Positions 1 to 12,465 of a stretch of 64,000 nt of DNA are shown here, piece by piece. The notes below the pieces were generated by a model. That model saw nothing but the letters and a program-made list of their open reading frames with translations, ran no database searches and was not told where the DNA came from. How positions within the stretch are numbered: the stretch's first letter is position 1; every line of letters starts with the position of its first letter. The translations under genes were made by a program, and so were the position numbers. Source of the DNA: Gnetum montanum (Eukaryota > Streptophyta > Gnetopsida > Gnetales > Gnetaceae); contig MNCI01009433.1 of NCBI GenBank assembly GCA_015680685.1, positions 2,503 through 66,502 of the forward strand. The letters are read 5' to 3'.

Positions 1-677
1 AAGTCTTTTGAAGGTTTTGTTGAATGGAATTGTTGACATCCATTATCTAGCCAAAATGGAGTCTCATACATGGTAGTTTACACAGCAATTTTTTGGTAGC
101 ATAGTAGGATTGTCTTGAAGAAATTGCTTATTTGAGCCTTAGAAGTTTGAAAAATTCATGGTTATTGAATTTGGGATAGCTTTATTGCGAAGTGTTTACT
201 CATGTCATTTTACCTTGTTTAAATATTTAAGGTCCATGCAAATCTGCTTTCTTTTCTGTCTATTTCCATCGAATCTTGCTCTATTTCTAGTTTTCTTGTG
301 GAACTATCTCTTTCTCTGGGGGAAATTAGAAGTAGATTCGTAGAGTTTTGCTCAAATTTTTTCACAAAATTTTATTTGTTACAAGTAGGTATTATAAGGA
401 TTGCGTAGACTAGGCAATTGAACAAAATAGGAACTCTCAACTCACAATACTTGGCAAAGTTGGCTGAATCTCTTTAAGATAAGTCATCTATAGTTTACAC
501 ATAATGCAATCGTTTCATTTTTCACAACTGCACGCTGCAACAGCACACACACATACTCACATTAGCTACTGATTTTATTTGGAGGTATCTAGCCCTTGGT
601 GTTGCCAAAGACCAGCAGGCACCTAAATCCTATTTGAGGACACTCATTGGCGGTCGCATCCCAAACGGTCGCCAACA
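1..677 (-). mobile_element. Partial LTR (TGTTGG...CCAACA family), running off the left edge
   Basis: Read on the minus strand, this starts TGTTGGCGACCGTTTGGGA at 677 and continues leftwards out of the window. The same sequence in the opposite orientation begins the insertion at 25595. The two match, with substitutions, over about 245 bases, up to the start of the assembly gap at 25841. The TG start and the CCAACA end of the other copy are typical of LTRs. It interrupts the gag remnant to its right. The 5 bases outside the terminus are TTATC (678-682); the matching target duplicate would lie beyond the left edge. No promoter or polyadenylation signal could be assigned. Confidence 0.6.
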
Positions 678-689
678 TTATCATGCCTC

Positions 690-2400
690 TTATGGGCATT
701 ATTAGTTATTCCTCCACTCTTCAACAACTGATCAAGGAGTTCAAATGGTTTTAGTGCTAAACTAGTCTACTTTGACTGGTCTTTTCACTTAAAGTTAGAC
801 CTTGTATTAATTGATGTAGAGGCCCCAAATGTTGATGGTTGGTTATTGGTAACAAGGGCCTTGGGTTGGTTTTTTTTAGGTCCCTTTATTATTTTTTCTT
901 CTTTAGCCATAGTGGCCAAGACTACATTATTTTTCCTTCCCCACTTCTTATCCTTCTATGTGTGTTGGTTCTTGTATGCCACATTAGCAAGATCATGATC
1001 AGCCTCAACAACATCCTCTATGTTCTTGATTTTCAAAACACTTGACTAAGTGACTGTAGATCTAAGTAGTATAGTTTAGAATTCATGAGGTCATTAACAA
1101 TGTCATCAAATATATTGAGAAGATGAGTTTTGAATATTGGTTTAGGAATCTTGTTAAGAAGAGCATTCCATCATTGTATAAATTTTTGTACAAGCTCAAG
1201 GGATCCTAGCTCAACCTTCATTAGTTGATCAAGAGTCACGTCAGGTAACAAGTTATACTTGAAATCGTTAATGAATTATGATGTTAAGTCTTCTAGAGAT
1301 GATATGGATCCACTCAGTAATGCATAGTACCAATCCAAAGCTTTCCCAGTAAGGGACATAGGGAAAATATGCATTATGGTATGGGGCTAGTCTTATAGCA
1401 ATAGATATTTGGAATAGAAGGTTATAAGGTGGGCATTAGGATTGCTCTCACCATTATACTTAGTAAATTGAGATATGGGGATGTCCAATGGAAGAGTTAT
1501 TTGTGGGATAGCAAGACTGATTGGATCATCATAATAGAAGTCCATTATTTTCATCATTTGGATTATTGAAGCTTTAAGCTTCTGTAACTCTTTTGTAAGA
1601 TTTTGAATCATTTGGAATGCTTGATCTAGGCCTTGGGTAATTTTGGTGGATATAAAAATAGTTTTTGTATGGGTTGAGAGGCTTGTGGCCTTGAGATGGG
1701 TTGTGGCATAGAAGGGAGAGATTGAGTCATCATGGTTGTTAGGGGGTCAAACAATGAGGAGGTTGGAGTGAGTACTTGGGGAATGAAGGGTATGGAGGGT
1801 GTATATGATCCTTGGATTAGTTGGAGTCCCACTATGGGATCTGCTACTATTGACAAGGGGTGATCAATGGTGAAGACCATCAACAATGATCATGCAAACC
1901 TTAGAAGCATGGCAAAAGAGATTGAGAAGTAAAGAGAGGTCATTTGGGGCATAAAATACGTCTGATGAGCTACTATAACAAGTGCTAGCCCAAGCATGAT
2001 TGGGTAGGTGGGAGACAAAGGTTGAGGTACTTGTTCCATGGAAGCAACAAGGGAGTTCAAAGTAGGTGGGATGGTTTGAGGTGCCGATTGTTGAAAGATA
2101 GTTCCTATGAAGGTTTCTAATTTAGGTTCAACCTCAAACTCATCTTGTTCTTTGTGTTTGATTTACAGACTTAGCTTTTCACTTTGTTTGTCAATCTTAA
2201 TCAAATAAGTTAGTATATGTGTGTAGGCATTGGTGAGTGGTATTTTGTCATAGGATGAGGGTATGTACTCCTTCCTATTTTGATGTATTAACTCATACTT
2301 GCACTTAGCCTCGACCTTCATTTGTAAAATGAATAAGATAACTTGGATTTTGGCATAAATGAAGTTGTAGTGATCTTCATTTATGATTAAAAGATTTAAG
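690..2400 (-). pseudogene. Ty3/Gypsy gag remnant
   Basis: Minus-strand translation shows the plant Ty3/Gypsy gag core. A short coiled segment and the motif FYYDDPIS come first, then QFTKYNGESNPNAHLITF (about 1440-1480), a hydrophobic stretch, ALDWYYALL and QKFIQWWNALL. Pieces in one frame run 1611-1393 and onward with scattered stops. Upstream (1626-1886) is a proline/glutamine-rich N-terminal part. The gag at 62680-63367 is the same family: both keep the DDPIS, TKYNG and SISSLEDL blocks. Similarity ends at about 690, where the LTR at 1-677 cuts in, so the protease part is missing here. Not expected to make protein. Confidence 0.7.
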
Positions 2401-4720
2401 CTTTACCCCCTTAATCTGAGAAATTTCTTGTGCTTAGCTATGGCAAGGTCTTTCCAGTCATGGACCCTCACGACATATTGATTAGATGACATGTGATAAG
2501 GGGTAATATGGTTGACTAGCTAAAAGACATGATTTTTGGTTTAAATCTATTTGAATAAATTTTATAATTAATTAGTTATTTAAAAAAATCTAGTAAGTGG
2601 AATTATCCAAGATGCAAGGGGGTTATGGTTGAAAAATGGTGTAAACTACAACTACAGGTACAATGCAGGTTGTAGTGGAAATTTTGTATACTACACTTAG
2701 AAAAAAATGTGAAAGTTTTTATCTATTGGAAGGACCAACTATGCTAGCTTTACTGGCAAGGTTACATTTGAGGGGATGAAGAAATGGTTATCTTACCCAA
2801 CAAGGTTATGCTAGTGATACCACCTCTTGGAGAAATGCATGAGTTTTGGAAAAGTGAATGTGTAATGTTGGTTTTCCTAGTACTACACTTGGATGGAGAG
2901 AAATCCTTCCAACAAAATTTCATAGTAGGGAGTTTATGTGGGTGTGTAGTAGATTGTTGTATTTCCCAACCAACTATGTTGGAGTAGGTGATGTGACATG
3001 ATTTTGCTTAGTAAAATCAAGCTAGGAATACTTCTTCCTAAAGGAGCTGTGCTAGTTTTAAAAATTAAATGTAAATTTTTTTTGGGTTTCCAAGGACTAC
3101 ATTGGAGTCTTGGAAGTGTCTACATTGGTTGTCTACAAAATTTCATAATAGGTGAATTTGGGTGTTTGGGTGGATCTACACTAGCCCTTAGGATATCCCA
3201 AATGGAGGTTTTAATGGGAGAAATTACTAGTTTGAGTGTTGTCTATTTTGACCTTAGAAAGTCCAGCAATTGCTATGAAAATAATGTAGAAACCCAAATC
3301 ACCCACAACAACTACACTAGGTGTTAGTTGTGGGGAGTTAAACATTAACATTGAATTTAGTGTTAAATGTTTGTAGGTTCTTTAATTTAGAATATGGAGT
3401 GCTTGATTATGTAAAATTTTTGAAAAAGCTATGTGCTAAGAATTTAGGCAAAGGTCCTCTTTCTAGCACCAAAAGCTGTTGCACCTTAACAATTTGATTA
3501 CTAGGAAAAAAAATGAAAGATCTCAAGTGTAGAAACAATTTTGACCTTGAATCCCAAGGGACTCTAAGAAAGGGAATTCAAGGTATCCTAGATGATTTGG
3601 CATCACCTAGGGACTTGAAGAATGTAAAGAGACATAAAACAAAATGAAATTACATATTCAATTAAAGATAAACACAAAATTAAACTTGAAATGAATTCTG
3701 CACTACAAGTGAACTAATAAAATCTAGTGAAATAATAAAATGCTTAAATTATGAAGTTCAAAGAAGTATAGATTGTGTGCTTAGATGCATAAGAAGCTTC
3801 CTTCAATGGAGCTTGAAGCTTGTTGGAGCTGGCAGGTTGTATTTTGTAGTTGAACGTCATGATCTAGATACTTTCCAACTTTGATTGCTAAGAGCTACTT
3901 GTTGGTTTTTGCTTGAATCTACAACTTTGGGTACAAGTTGTGTAAATTGTGGTATTTTTCCCTTGTAGCAATGGTACTATGGTAAGAGTCGTTGGTGCTT
4001 AGAAAAATACCAATTTACTCAAAGAGTCTTGCAAATACCAAAATGGGTTTAAAGTGCTCAAGGTTTCCAAGGTTGTATGGTTACAAAAAATGTTTGGAAC
4101 ATGAATAATTTGTTCAAGTTTGGCTTTTATAGGCTTAAAGGTTGCTAACTTTGGGCTACAAATCTTTGCCATGATTGCTAATATATTATTGTTATTTGTA
4201 GATGTAATAAGACATAATGGTAATTTTTAACATCCAAGGCCATCAAAACAACACCAGATACTAAAAATAGTAAATCAACATTTTTGACTACATTGGCATC
4301 ACCTCAACTAGACTAACCTTGGAGAGCTATGCTCGCATTTTTGAAATTTGCTAGGAAATATGGTGACTACGTTGGCCATGTGAAGATTGCTAAGAATTTA
4401 TTATGACTGCAGTGGCCATGCTACAACTACTAGGAAATGAAAACCCAAACTTCCCATACTAGCTTTTCTAAAGAAAAGTAGAAAATCCACAATCCCAACA
4501 CTAGCTTTATGGCATCTGTGATGGAGGTTATGGAAACTATGCTAGGTTTTACTAGAGAACTGAAAACCCAACACCACCAATGTTGGCCTAGTAACATCCA
4601 CACTAGATTTTGTGGTAGCTACAGTGGTAATTTCTAGGAAACTAAAAATCCAACAACACCAATGCTATATGTAGGTGGTTCTAGCATAGTTGAGGCTATA
4701 CCCCCACAAAAATCCATGAA
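2400..4720. other. AT-rich stretch, no gene recognised
   Basis: No open frame here resembles a known family. The longest plus-strand frame (2998-3327, 109 codons) has no recognisable motif. Degenerate short motifs recur between 4280 and 4700, such as CTAGGAAA followed by AACCCAAC and CCAATGCTA. They may be an eroded repeat, but no clear period could be read by eye. Confidence 0.5.
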
Positions 4721-6850
4721 AATAACAAATTTGGTAGTTCCCAAGGCATTTTTATCCTTTCCAAGCCCAAATATAGACATGGCTAAGGATTGTAGAACTT
4801 ATAAGGAGGAATGAATAAGTTTTTCAAATCAAAAATTTTTCAACATAAAGCACACACCAATTTTATGTGGCTCCCTAACTTGGGTACTTCACACTTAGAG
4901 GGTAGGTTGCTTGCACACCTCCAAACTTTAGTTCTCTCAAAATGTGTTTTGAAGAGTACCACACCCTATATAGCTCTAAGCTCTACTCTAGAGTGACTTT
5001 TCATTGTGAATCCACTCAACCTTGAAATGTCCCAAAAAACTTAGAACATTGTTTCCAAGATTCGACAACCTTTACAAATTAAGCTTTACTCTAGAGTGTT
5101 GTGATGCTACACCAACCACTCAACCTAGCTAGGTCCTAACAAGCATAATTATGATGCCTTCTTGTAAGAAGCACATCAACCCTAGCATGACAATAAAAAG
5201 AGAAGCAAAAATTACAAGGGAAGAATGCAACTAATTTGCTAGTCCTTGTGCTTTGAGGTAGAGTACAATAAGATCACTAAAATAGTACAAAAGATGGTAT
5301 AATGAAGTGCAAAAATACAATACAATAGAGTATATAATTATGATCTGATAATGATAATTCAAACTCAACACTTTCACAAAATCCAAGAGAATGAAGTCTT
5401 CTTATAGCCTTGAAGTTTTGGAAGATGCCTCGAAATTTGCATAATGACTATCTAATAGCTAGAGAAAATGTCTTATTCAAGATTAGAATGTCTCTCTACA
5501 TTTGACTTCTATTTATGGGAGAAGTCTCTTCTTCATGGGAGACATATTCTCCTAAAAGGAGACATATTCCATTATTAAAATATGTCTTCTCTAAGATTTT
5601 TCTACTTCAATCAAGGCATCTTCTGCTTCTAGGGGATGTCTTCCCATCATTGAACATTACTTCATAAAGATTTTTCTCATTGATTTCAAATCTTAGAGCA
5701 TCTTGATTGTGTCATAGTCTTCTTCTTTACCCTTTCTTTCACTTTTTTAATGATCTTTTCCAAGCTCTCTTAAGTCCTTCTAGTTCTCAATTTGACATCT
5801 TGTTTTAGCTCTCATTCCTTGAGTCTTCATTCATATCTGGCAAGTCCTTATTGTATCCACTTTGACATATCTTTTTAGATGTCATCTCATCTCTTGAGAT
5901 ATCCTTTAGTCTTAATCCATGTTCTTGCCCTACAAACACAAAAACCACACAAACATCCTTGTTCTCCAATTTTCTTAAGGTCTTAACATTCCAAAAGGTC
6001 AACAATGACATTTCTTTTTTCACTTGGGAGGTGCGGAAGTAGTAACTTATGAGGCATTTTTCAGCCTAAAAAAATTAAAATATGAAAGATTACAACTCAA
6101 GGATCAAAAACCTTGCATTTACAATAAAATCTTTCCTCCAGTTGGGTGGTGAAGATTGTAGGTCACAACATGAGTTTTCTAGGTGGTTTTTTAGGTGATA
6201 TCTAGGATGATGGAAATTGAGTTGTATCATTAATTTATGCATTATCATGAATCAAAAGCTATGAAATAAGGGTTAAATATATGAGATAAATATTAAAGGA
6301 TGAAAAACCATTGAATATGAGCACAAGTGAGATAAATTGAAAAGGGTTTATTATGATCAAACCTTGAAGTTCAAAGAGTCAATACTCACATAAGTGGAAG
6401 ATTATTCAAGTATATTATCCTATACAAGCACCACTATTATTCTAATATAATCATTATCTAAATTTCTTGCAATTTTAATCCATCAAGGATTCATAAGTGG
6501 ATCTTTCCTATAACAAACGATTACCTTTATTGCTCTTGTAAAATCCATTGATGAGACATCCTTAGATTTACAATAACTAGTGAGACATCAAAATCAAATA
6601 TGAGTCCTTTTCCTTATATGTCCAAATCTCACCCTCAATTTCTATTGACTTACTTTACATCATATACAAAAATGGATAAGAATAGAAAGAANGAGCAACA
6701 TTACTAGATTCTCAACCAAATATTCAATTTAATAGAGCATACTATGTACGACAAGTTATTTAGGATAAGCACAACTTAGTAGTATGTCTTGCATGGAAAC
6801 CTTTACAATCAAGACATAGTAATACCAAATATACTATATGTGATGATGAC
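4720..6850. other. AT-rich intergenic DNA, nothing identified
   Basis: Only frames of about 60-70 codons are present (4811-4996 plus, 5805-6023 minus), without motifs, conserved start context or neighbours that would support them. One ambiguous base lies at 6692. No RNA gene, LTR end or tandem repeat was seen. Confidence 0.5.
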
Positions 6851-7386
6851 TATAGAGCTTTTAGGATAGCTCGATGAATGCTACACAACTTTGAACATGC
6901 TTTCTAGCAGTTGAGACAGCTACAAATGAGATTTGACATTTCTTCTAGTGGGCTTGAAGGAGAGGATGACACATCTTGTAAATCTTCTGGCATAGACTTT
7001 TCAAATTTTATTTCATTCTAGTAGATAGTAACTTTCTCAAATAAGTTAATGCATTGAAAGTGTGAGTAGAGATAAGTTTCCCATCTTTCACAATCAAGCA
7101 AGGTTGTAAAGTAATTTCTAGCATGTTGATTGGTGAAGAGTTGTTATTGGATAACCAGGATATGATCCAGGACTACATGTTGATGTAGATGGTGGAGCAT
7201 TTTTTGCTTGAGACATGACCATTTTACATTGTTAAAAAGGTAGCCGATCTTACCAACCATATTCAGGAAGAAGTTTATATTTGAATATAGATGGGTGGAA
7301 CAACTACTAAATTCCTACGGAAAATAGATGCTAATGTTGTGACATCAAGTAACTCGATGTTCTATAGTGTTGAGAGGCTAGTGGAG
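6850..7386 (-). other. Possible 3' end of the provirus
   Basis: This lies just downstream of the RNase H region on the minus strand. Translation in several frames gives runs of 40-60 residues between stops, but none was assigned to a caulimovirid translational transactivator or another known protein. It may be the viral 3' region or flanking host DNA; the provirus boundary could not be fixed. Confidence 0.25.
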
Positions 7387-8157
7387 CTAGTCTTTATTAT
7401 CTGATGGAGCTAATGAGGTAGAGCTTTTAGCTGAATTTTTCAACATGAAACATTTTAATCCTTGTGTTAGGGCATCTAGGAGAGCACTTGGTTCAGATGA
7501 TATATGTTCAATGGAAAATACATATCGTGACAATAAAAATTTCCACCAAGAAAACCTTTGTAGTTTAGGAGAAGTAGTAATTTTTTTCTTAAGGAGCATA
7601 GATAGATTAGCTAAGTCAATTTGAAGAATGAAAGGCTATTTGATAAAATAGGCATGAAATTTTTCTAACCCTTTAATAGAAGCAAGGATTTATTTCTCGG
7701 TAGGCCAGTAATTGAGCTTAATTTTTGCAAACACACCTGATGCATAAGAATAGATTGGTTCAGAACCTCTTGCTCTGGTTTCTTTGGGAAGGACAGTAGC
7801 CCAAGCTTCATAGCTGGCAACCATGTTTAATATGTAAGGCCTAGAAAACATAAGTTCCAATGGGGGTAGCTTATGGCAAATCTATTTGAGCTAAATGACT
7901 TATTTTGTTACTTCTAATGTCCATGCAAAGGGAGCTACATTCTTACATCTTCTAATATGAGATGTCCTATTAGAAAGGTGATCTATGGGTTTGGACACAT
8001 AGTTAATATAATCCAAAAATCTCATACATTGTTCTTTGGACTCAATCCTATTAGGGAATTGATGAATTTTTTACAACACATGGGGTTGCATATGGATTTT
8101 ACCATCTTTAATTAAGACACCTAAAAATTCAACTTGGTTTTGATAGACTTGGAACTT
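7387..8157 (-). pseudogene. RT connection and RNase H of the left provirus
   Basis: In the same frame as the RT palm. It carries QVEFLGVLIKDGKIHMQP (RT thumb/connection), then YASGVFAKIKLNYWPTEKE and the following ILASIKGLEKF, which match the RNase H layout of a Y-x-S-G strand, N-Y and K-E-(I/L)-L-A. It ends with VEHIS or IEHIS and LLDALTQG near 7480-7510, corresponding to the end of RNase H (NxLADxLTR-like). Several stops interrupt it. The final 70-codon piece is 7599-7387. Confidence 0.65.
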
Positions 8158-8770
8158 TTACAGATAAGAAAATAACCCTACACCATGGGTTTTACATAAT
8201 TGAGCAAATTTAAGTAAATGATCATAATGATAAGACACAGTTTTAGAGAAGATAAAAAAATCATCTAAATAATTTGAAACAAATGATTTGACTTTACCAA
8301 AAATTGTGTCCATATGGCATTGAAATTGTGAAGGAGCATTCTTGAGACCAAAAGGCATTACTATCCATTTGTAGAGTCCTCTTGGGATATTGAAGGCAAG
8401 TTTGTGGATATTTTCTTTAGCGATCTTGATCTAGTGATAACCTAATTTTCAATTGAACTTACTAAACACCTTTTTTGTATAAACCCTTTGAATAAGCTCT
8501 TCTTTACTTGGAAGAGGTCATTTAATGTCAATGGTCATAACATTTAAAGGAATATAATTGATGACCATTCTAGCTTTACCTTACTTAATCTCTACATGAT
8601 TTCAAACTATAAAACATGCACATGCATAGTTAGAGGCTGATGGTCGAATGAGGATCTTCTTTTTAAATTTTGTAACTTGTGCTAACACTTCATCTTCGTC
8701 TACTTTTCTCATTAGAATTGGCTTTCTTTGCACAAGAATTGGGTTCAAGGTAGGAATGTATGCAATAGGA
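8158..8770 (-). pseudogene. Reverse transcriptase domain of the left provirus
   Basis: Translation of the minus strand shows the RT blocks in order: RMVINYIPLN, FSKFN (where active enzymes have FSKFD), LAFNIPRGLYKWIVMPFGL, KNAPSQFQ, and the catalytic YLDD followed by FFIFSKT. YxDD with D-D intact is the polymerase site; the first catalytic Asp reads as Asn in FSKFN. The block 8358-8158 is open; further upstream there are in-frame stops. The blocks fit caulimovirids and Ty3/Gypsy alike; the viral assignment comes from the neighbouring movement protein and the absence of integrase. Confidence 0.75.
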
Positions 8771-9029
8771 CTATCCTTGGACCAAAATTCTAGAGGATGC
8801 TAATAACAACATTGTTGCAATTACTCTATGATTTTCTTGATACTATCCAAATGTAATTTACCTTAAAATTTAAGCAATTATTGCACCTTTTGATATTTGT
8901 GATGTTGAGTATCTTCAAGAGTAGCTTCTTTCATAATAGTGCTCAGACTAGGATTGACATCTTCTAATCTGAGTTGGCGAGTTTGTTCAAACTGAGTCTT
9001 GCTAAGTTTTGGTAGTATTTTGGGTACTA

Positions 9030-9599
9030 CTATATTTTTCCTTTAGCTGTAATAACAATGAGTTCTTTGCCAATTGTGGATGGAGAGATGGATTCCATAA
9101 AATTTGCACCAAGACCTACATCATATTCACTATCACTAATTTGAAAAAAGTTTGTTTTACCTATAATAGTGTCTTCAAATTTTAAAGGTACTTCAAGAGG
9201 AAACTGACTTAAATAATGAATACCATACATTATTTCTATCTTAAATTCCTTAGAGGATTTTACCCAATTTTCAATAACTTTGACATGATTAAAATTTAAA
9301 GTAGAACCTGTGTCAATGAATGCTATGAAATTTCTCCATTTGGCTTTGCCATCAATAACAATCTTGAGAGGGATTAGCAAAACACACATTATTGAAATAG
9401 TCTTGTTGATTTGATACAACATATGCTTTGGCAGAGATGAGACTAATGATGACTTGGTTGTGCTAAGTTCAATGGCTTTGTAATTGGCATAAGACTTCTC
9501 ATAGGGCATGATTTTGAACATCGGAGGTTCCTTACAGACAATCAGGATGTTTGAAAACATCAGGCTATCATCACTAGATTTGTTATCTTTTAATAACAA
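9030..9599 (-). pseudogene. Aspartic protease of the left provirus
   Basis: A 189-codon open piece. The active-site loop AFIDTGSTLNF lies at about 9320-9290, with the canonical D-T-G-S. It is preceded by hydrophobic strands (VLLIPLKIVIDGKAKW) and followed by VGLGANFMESI, where a retroviral protease would have its second hydrophobic strand. The enzyme would cut the polyprotein into capsid, protease and RT. This piece is the best-kept part of the provirus and corresponds along its whole length to the right copy at 55786-56367. The ORF closes just after KGKI; RT continues in another frame, implying a frameshift. Confidence 0.7.
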
Positions 9600-10079
9600 A
9601 GCTAGATGTTTTGGATAGAATGGTGATTATGGGGCTTCATCATCTTCATCATGAGAGGAAGAAGAAGCAACATTTGATGTACCTGCAACAAATAGATTAG
9701 TAAAACCATGGACAGTTGATATCGAGGCATTTGAATGGGGTTCCATTTCTTCTTTATTGAGATAATAATTGAGCTATTCACGACCTATTGACTGCCAGTC
9801 TTTAATGGAGATTTTCACTAGTTGAAATCCAAGGCTTCCATTCTCTTGATTATTACTAGAGGTAGTTGAATATGTGCTAGAGTCCAAATCAGAGCATTGA
9901 AGTCAATAGACCTTTCCTCCTTGGAGCAAGTAGGCTTCTAATTCTTGACAAGTTTCAATTGGCTCCCATTCATCACCATAGGCTTCAAAGAAAGTTTTGA
10001 TCTAGGAAGGAGTTTGATGCTTATGAGGACATTCATAAGCATAATGTCCATGCTCTTTATAGTTATAGCAATAGACTAA
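9600..10079 (-). pseudogene. Zinc knuckle and linker of the viral polyprotein
   Basis: Retroviral-type CCHC knuckles bind genomic RNA during packaging. Positions 10070-10029 encode CYNYKEHGHYAYEC. This fits C-x2-C-x4-H-x4-C except that the second cysteine is tyrosine (TGT to TAT would explain it). A linker rich in Ser, Asp and Glu, including a stretch of SSSSHDEDDE type near 9640-9665, leads to the protease. The right copy (55290-55340) has the same arrangement. Linker frames are interrupted. Confidence 0.6.
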
Positions 10080-10775
10080 TTTCTTATTGGTTTTCTTTAT
10101 TCTTTGGATGAACTTATGATGACAAAACTACCTTGGCTTACTTCTGACAGGAAACGTTCTCTGTCTTTGTCGTAGTCGAGGTTGAAATATTTGAGGTTGA
10201 CATCAAGAAGACTTCCTTCGATGTTGTTCTTTAAAAAAACCAAACACACCATATAGATTATGATATACTATGACAAATGGTAAGATTTTATGCAAACTTA
10301 GATTGTAGCATGCTTTTTGCAGCTCTAGTCGAACAATATGAACCACATCAACAAATTAAGAAAGAGAAAGATTAATGTTGGAAACAAGAGCATTATGGAG
10401 AATAAATTGACCTAATTTATTTGGTAGTGATCCTAGATAGAGATAATTGGTGAGAGGATCTTGGTGTAGGGCCAAACGATAGATCTCCTTAGCATATTTA
10501 GCACTGTACTATTCAAATTCTTAAAGCTTGTACAATTTCCTCTAACTTAACAATAGTTTATCTTGCATTTTCAAGTTGGTGGATACTTCAACTGTGAATT
10601 CTATTAGCAAAGTGATAAATAAACCTTCATAAGTGTTTATATGATCTATAACCCCATCTACTTTGGCTTCTATCTTATTAAAATTTTTACTGCAATAAGA
10701 AGACCAATGTATCAAATAAGTGAGTTGTCTAACCTCTTCTTTTTGATCTGTGGCTGAATCAATTGAATGCTCCAA
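10080..10775 (-). pseudogene. Capsid (coat) protein region of the left provirus
   Basis: Part of the viral capsid precursor. The block from GLFITLLIEF (about 10625) to KFIQRI (about 10101) is also found, on the opposite strand, in every array unit that keeps this part. Within it, stops follow KLLLS and SLS at the same sites as in most array units. Upstream of 10625 the sequence (VRQLTYLIHWSSYCSKNF, then a charged stretch) is unrelated to the array segment in the same position, so the N-terminal half is either a different capsid version or a rearranged piece. Confidence 0.6.
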
Positions 10776-10850
10776 AAGATAGCTACAATTAGCATGGGTG
10801 TTAGGAACAACATTTTCTAAGGTTTTGGTAAAATAGGATCCTTTTGAAGG

Positions 10851-11412
10851 TCATTTTCCACCACCAATGAGCTTTTTGCCACAAATGTCCTTTGTGGTTT
10901 GTAGCATGAAGATAGCTCCTTTACGATCTATGTTGGGTGTAGTTCCTGAACTTCCTTCATCAAATTTTATAGTTGGTAGTACTAGTGGTAAGGCAGCCAA
11001 TTCAATTACTGCAAAGTGACCAAATTTTTGGATTGGGTAACGACTCCATTTTTTTGTGGCCATTGGATTTTCTAAAATTCTTGATCATGAATAAACTTCT
11101 AGATGTGATGGAAACCTTGAATGTATCCTTCAACATCAATTGATCTTCCACATGCGATCAAATGTTTTCTATCAACCAAAAATTAGACTTTTCATTTCCA
11201 TTTGTGATTTAGAAAAATTATGTTGGTTACCTGAAATGTGCCATGTGCTCCAATGATCGAAGCAGGTAGAGGTCAAACTCCATGGATTTCAACACATAGC
11301 AAAAGAGCTCAGGCTATGTGTTCATCAAACAAAGATAGTTGGAAGTTGGATTGGACCAACAAATTGCATCAGCATTAAGAAATCATTTGAATTAACAGAT
11401 CTTGGCCAAGTC
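10851..11412 (-). pseudogene. Movement protein C-terminus / linker to capsid, eroded
   Basis: This joins the movement-protein core to the capsid region in a provirus of normal gene order. From 11412 to about 11070 it has many stops. A 70-codon frame at 11063-10851 (RYPIQKFGHFAVIELAALPL) shares the frame of the capsid and protease pieces. No motif was recognised, so its placement rests on position only. Confidence 0.4.
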
Positions 11413-12465
11413 CTATATTACATTTGAATCATCTTCAAAACCATCACCAATAACACAACTATCTAACAAAGTAACTAGAAATTCTACCCCAATATCATAA
11501 TTGAACTTTGGACTTACAAGAATATCAATCTGACCAATATGGACATAATGATGTTCATCTTTCTTCCATTTTGAAATTTCTTCTTCCATGAAGAAAGGAA
11601 AAAACACAAGGTGAATTCCTACACTTTTGATATCCAATAGAGCTTCAGGTTGTTTAACAGATGTAGCAAATCTATTTAAGAAGATATTAGAAATATTGTA
11701 GAGAGCTTCTTTAGGAATTTCCGTAAACTCGAGCTTACCCTTAGAAGACACAAAGGATTTGCGACTTAGAATAGTTTTGTGTAAAGGAATCACCTTCTTT
11801 TGATTTTCTAACATTTTACCTTTGCCTTTGTCATATAAGGAGTTGATGTTTTCAACATGATTGTGTAGCATAAAGGCTTGGTGAGTTTCCTAGTCGATAT
11901 TTGCATCCTAGTCATCTACAAGATTTTGATGGCCAAAGTCTATGGCAGCATCCTAGATTTCTCCTCTTAAACGTTCTTTAGGATCTCCCAATTTCTCCAT
12001 GCATCATTTTGTCAATTGTGGATTCTCCAATCTTGAAGATGAAGTAGGTGAGCTTCTTGATCAACACTAGCTTCATCAAAAATATTCTTACTATTTTCTT
12101 GAAACACGTTAAATTGTGCCTAATCTAGTTGATTACAGATTTGAGCATCTTCTTGCTTAAAGGGGCCAAGACTTGACGATATAGCACCAAGTGGTATAAT
12201 TAAATTAGAATCCAATATCTACAACTAGCTTTGAAGCTCTTGCTTTATAAATTTCTCACCTTGTAATTGGGCAGGAGTAGTTTGTCACTTGAAGCAAGGT
12301 TTTTTCAAAGCAATTCAACATACAAGTTGGAATTAAGTATTGCATGGTAAGAACGGGGTGAAAAAAAAAGGCAATATGATCATCAAAGATGGATGAGCAT
12401 GGAGGTGTGGATGGATAGGGTTCATAGGAACAAGACTCCATGATTGCAAGAAAAACTATGAACAC
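11413..12465 (-). pseudogene. Movement protein (30K superfamily-like), broken
   Basis: In caulimovirids this protein opens plasmodesmata for cell-to-cell spread. The 152-codon open piece at 11871-11413 contains the run YVHIGQIDILVSPKF, a spacer, then LVTLLDSCVIGD. This matches the 30K pattern: a strand with HIG, an amphipathic strand, and a later L-L-D. Before it are a basic segment (KGKGKMLENQKK) and a helix-like part. The N-terminal portion (11880-12465) is broken by stops, although a 69-codon frame remains at 12465-12256. Translation continues eroded below 11413. Assignment rests on motif shape only. Confidence 0.6.

Noticed and set aside
2784-3327. Two plus-strand frames of 67 and 109 codons
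   Set aside because: No recognisable domain, no supporting context, and typical of AT-rich non-coding DNA.
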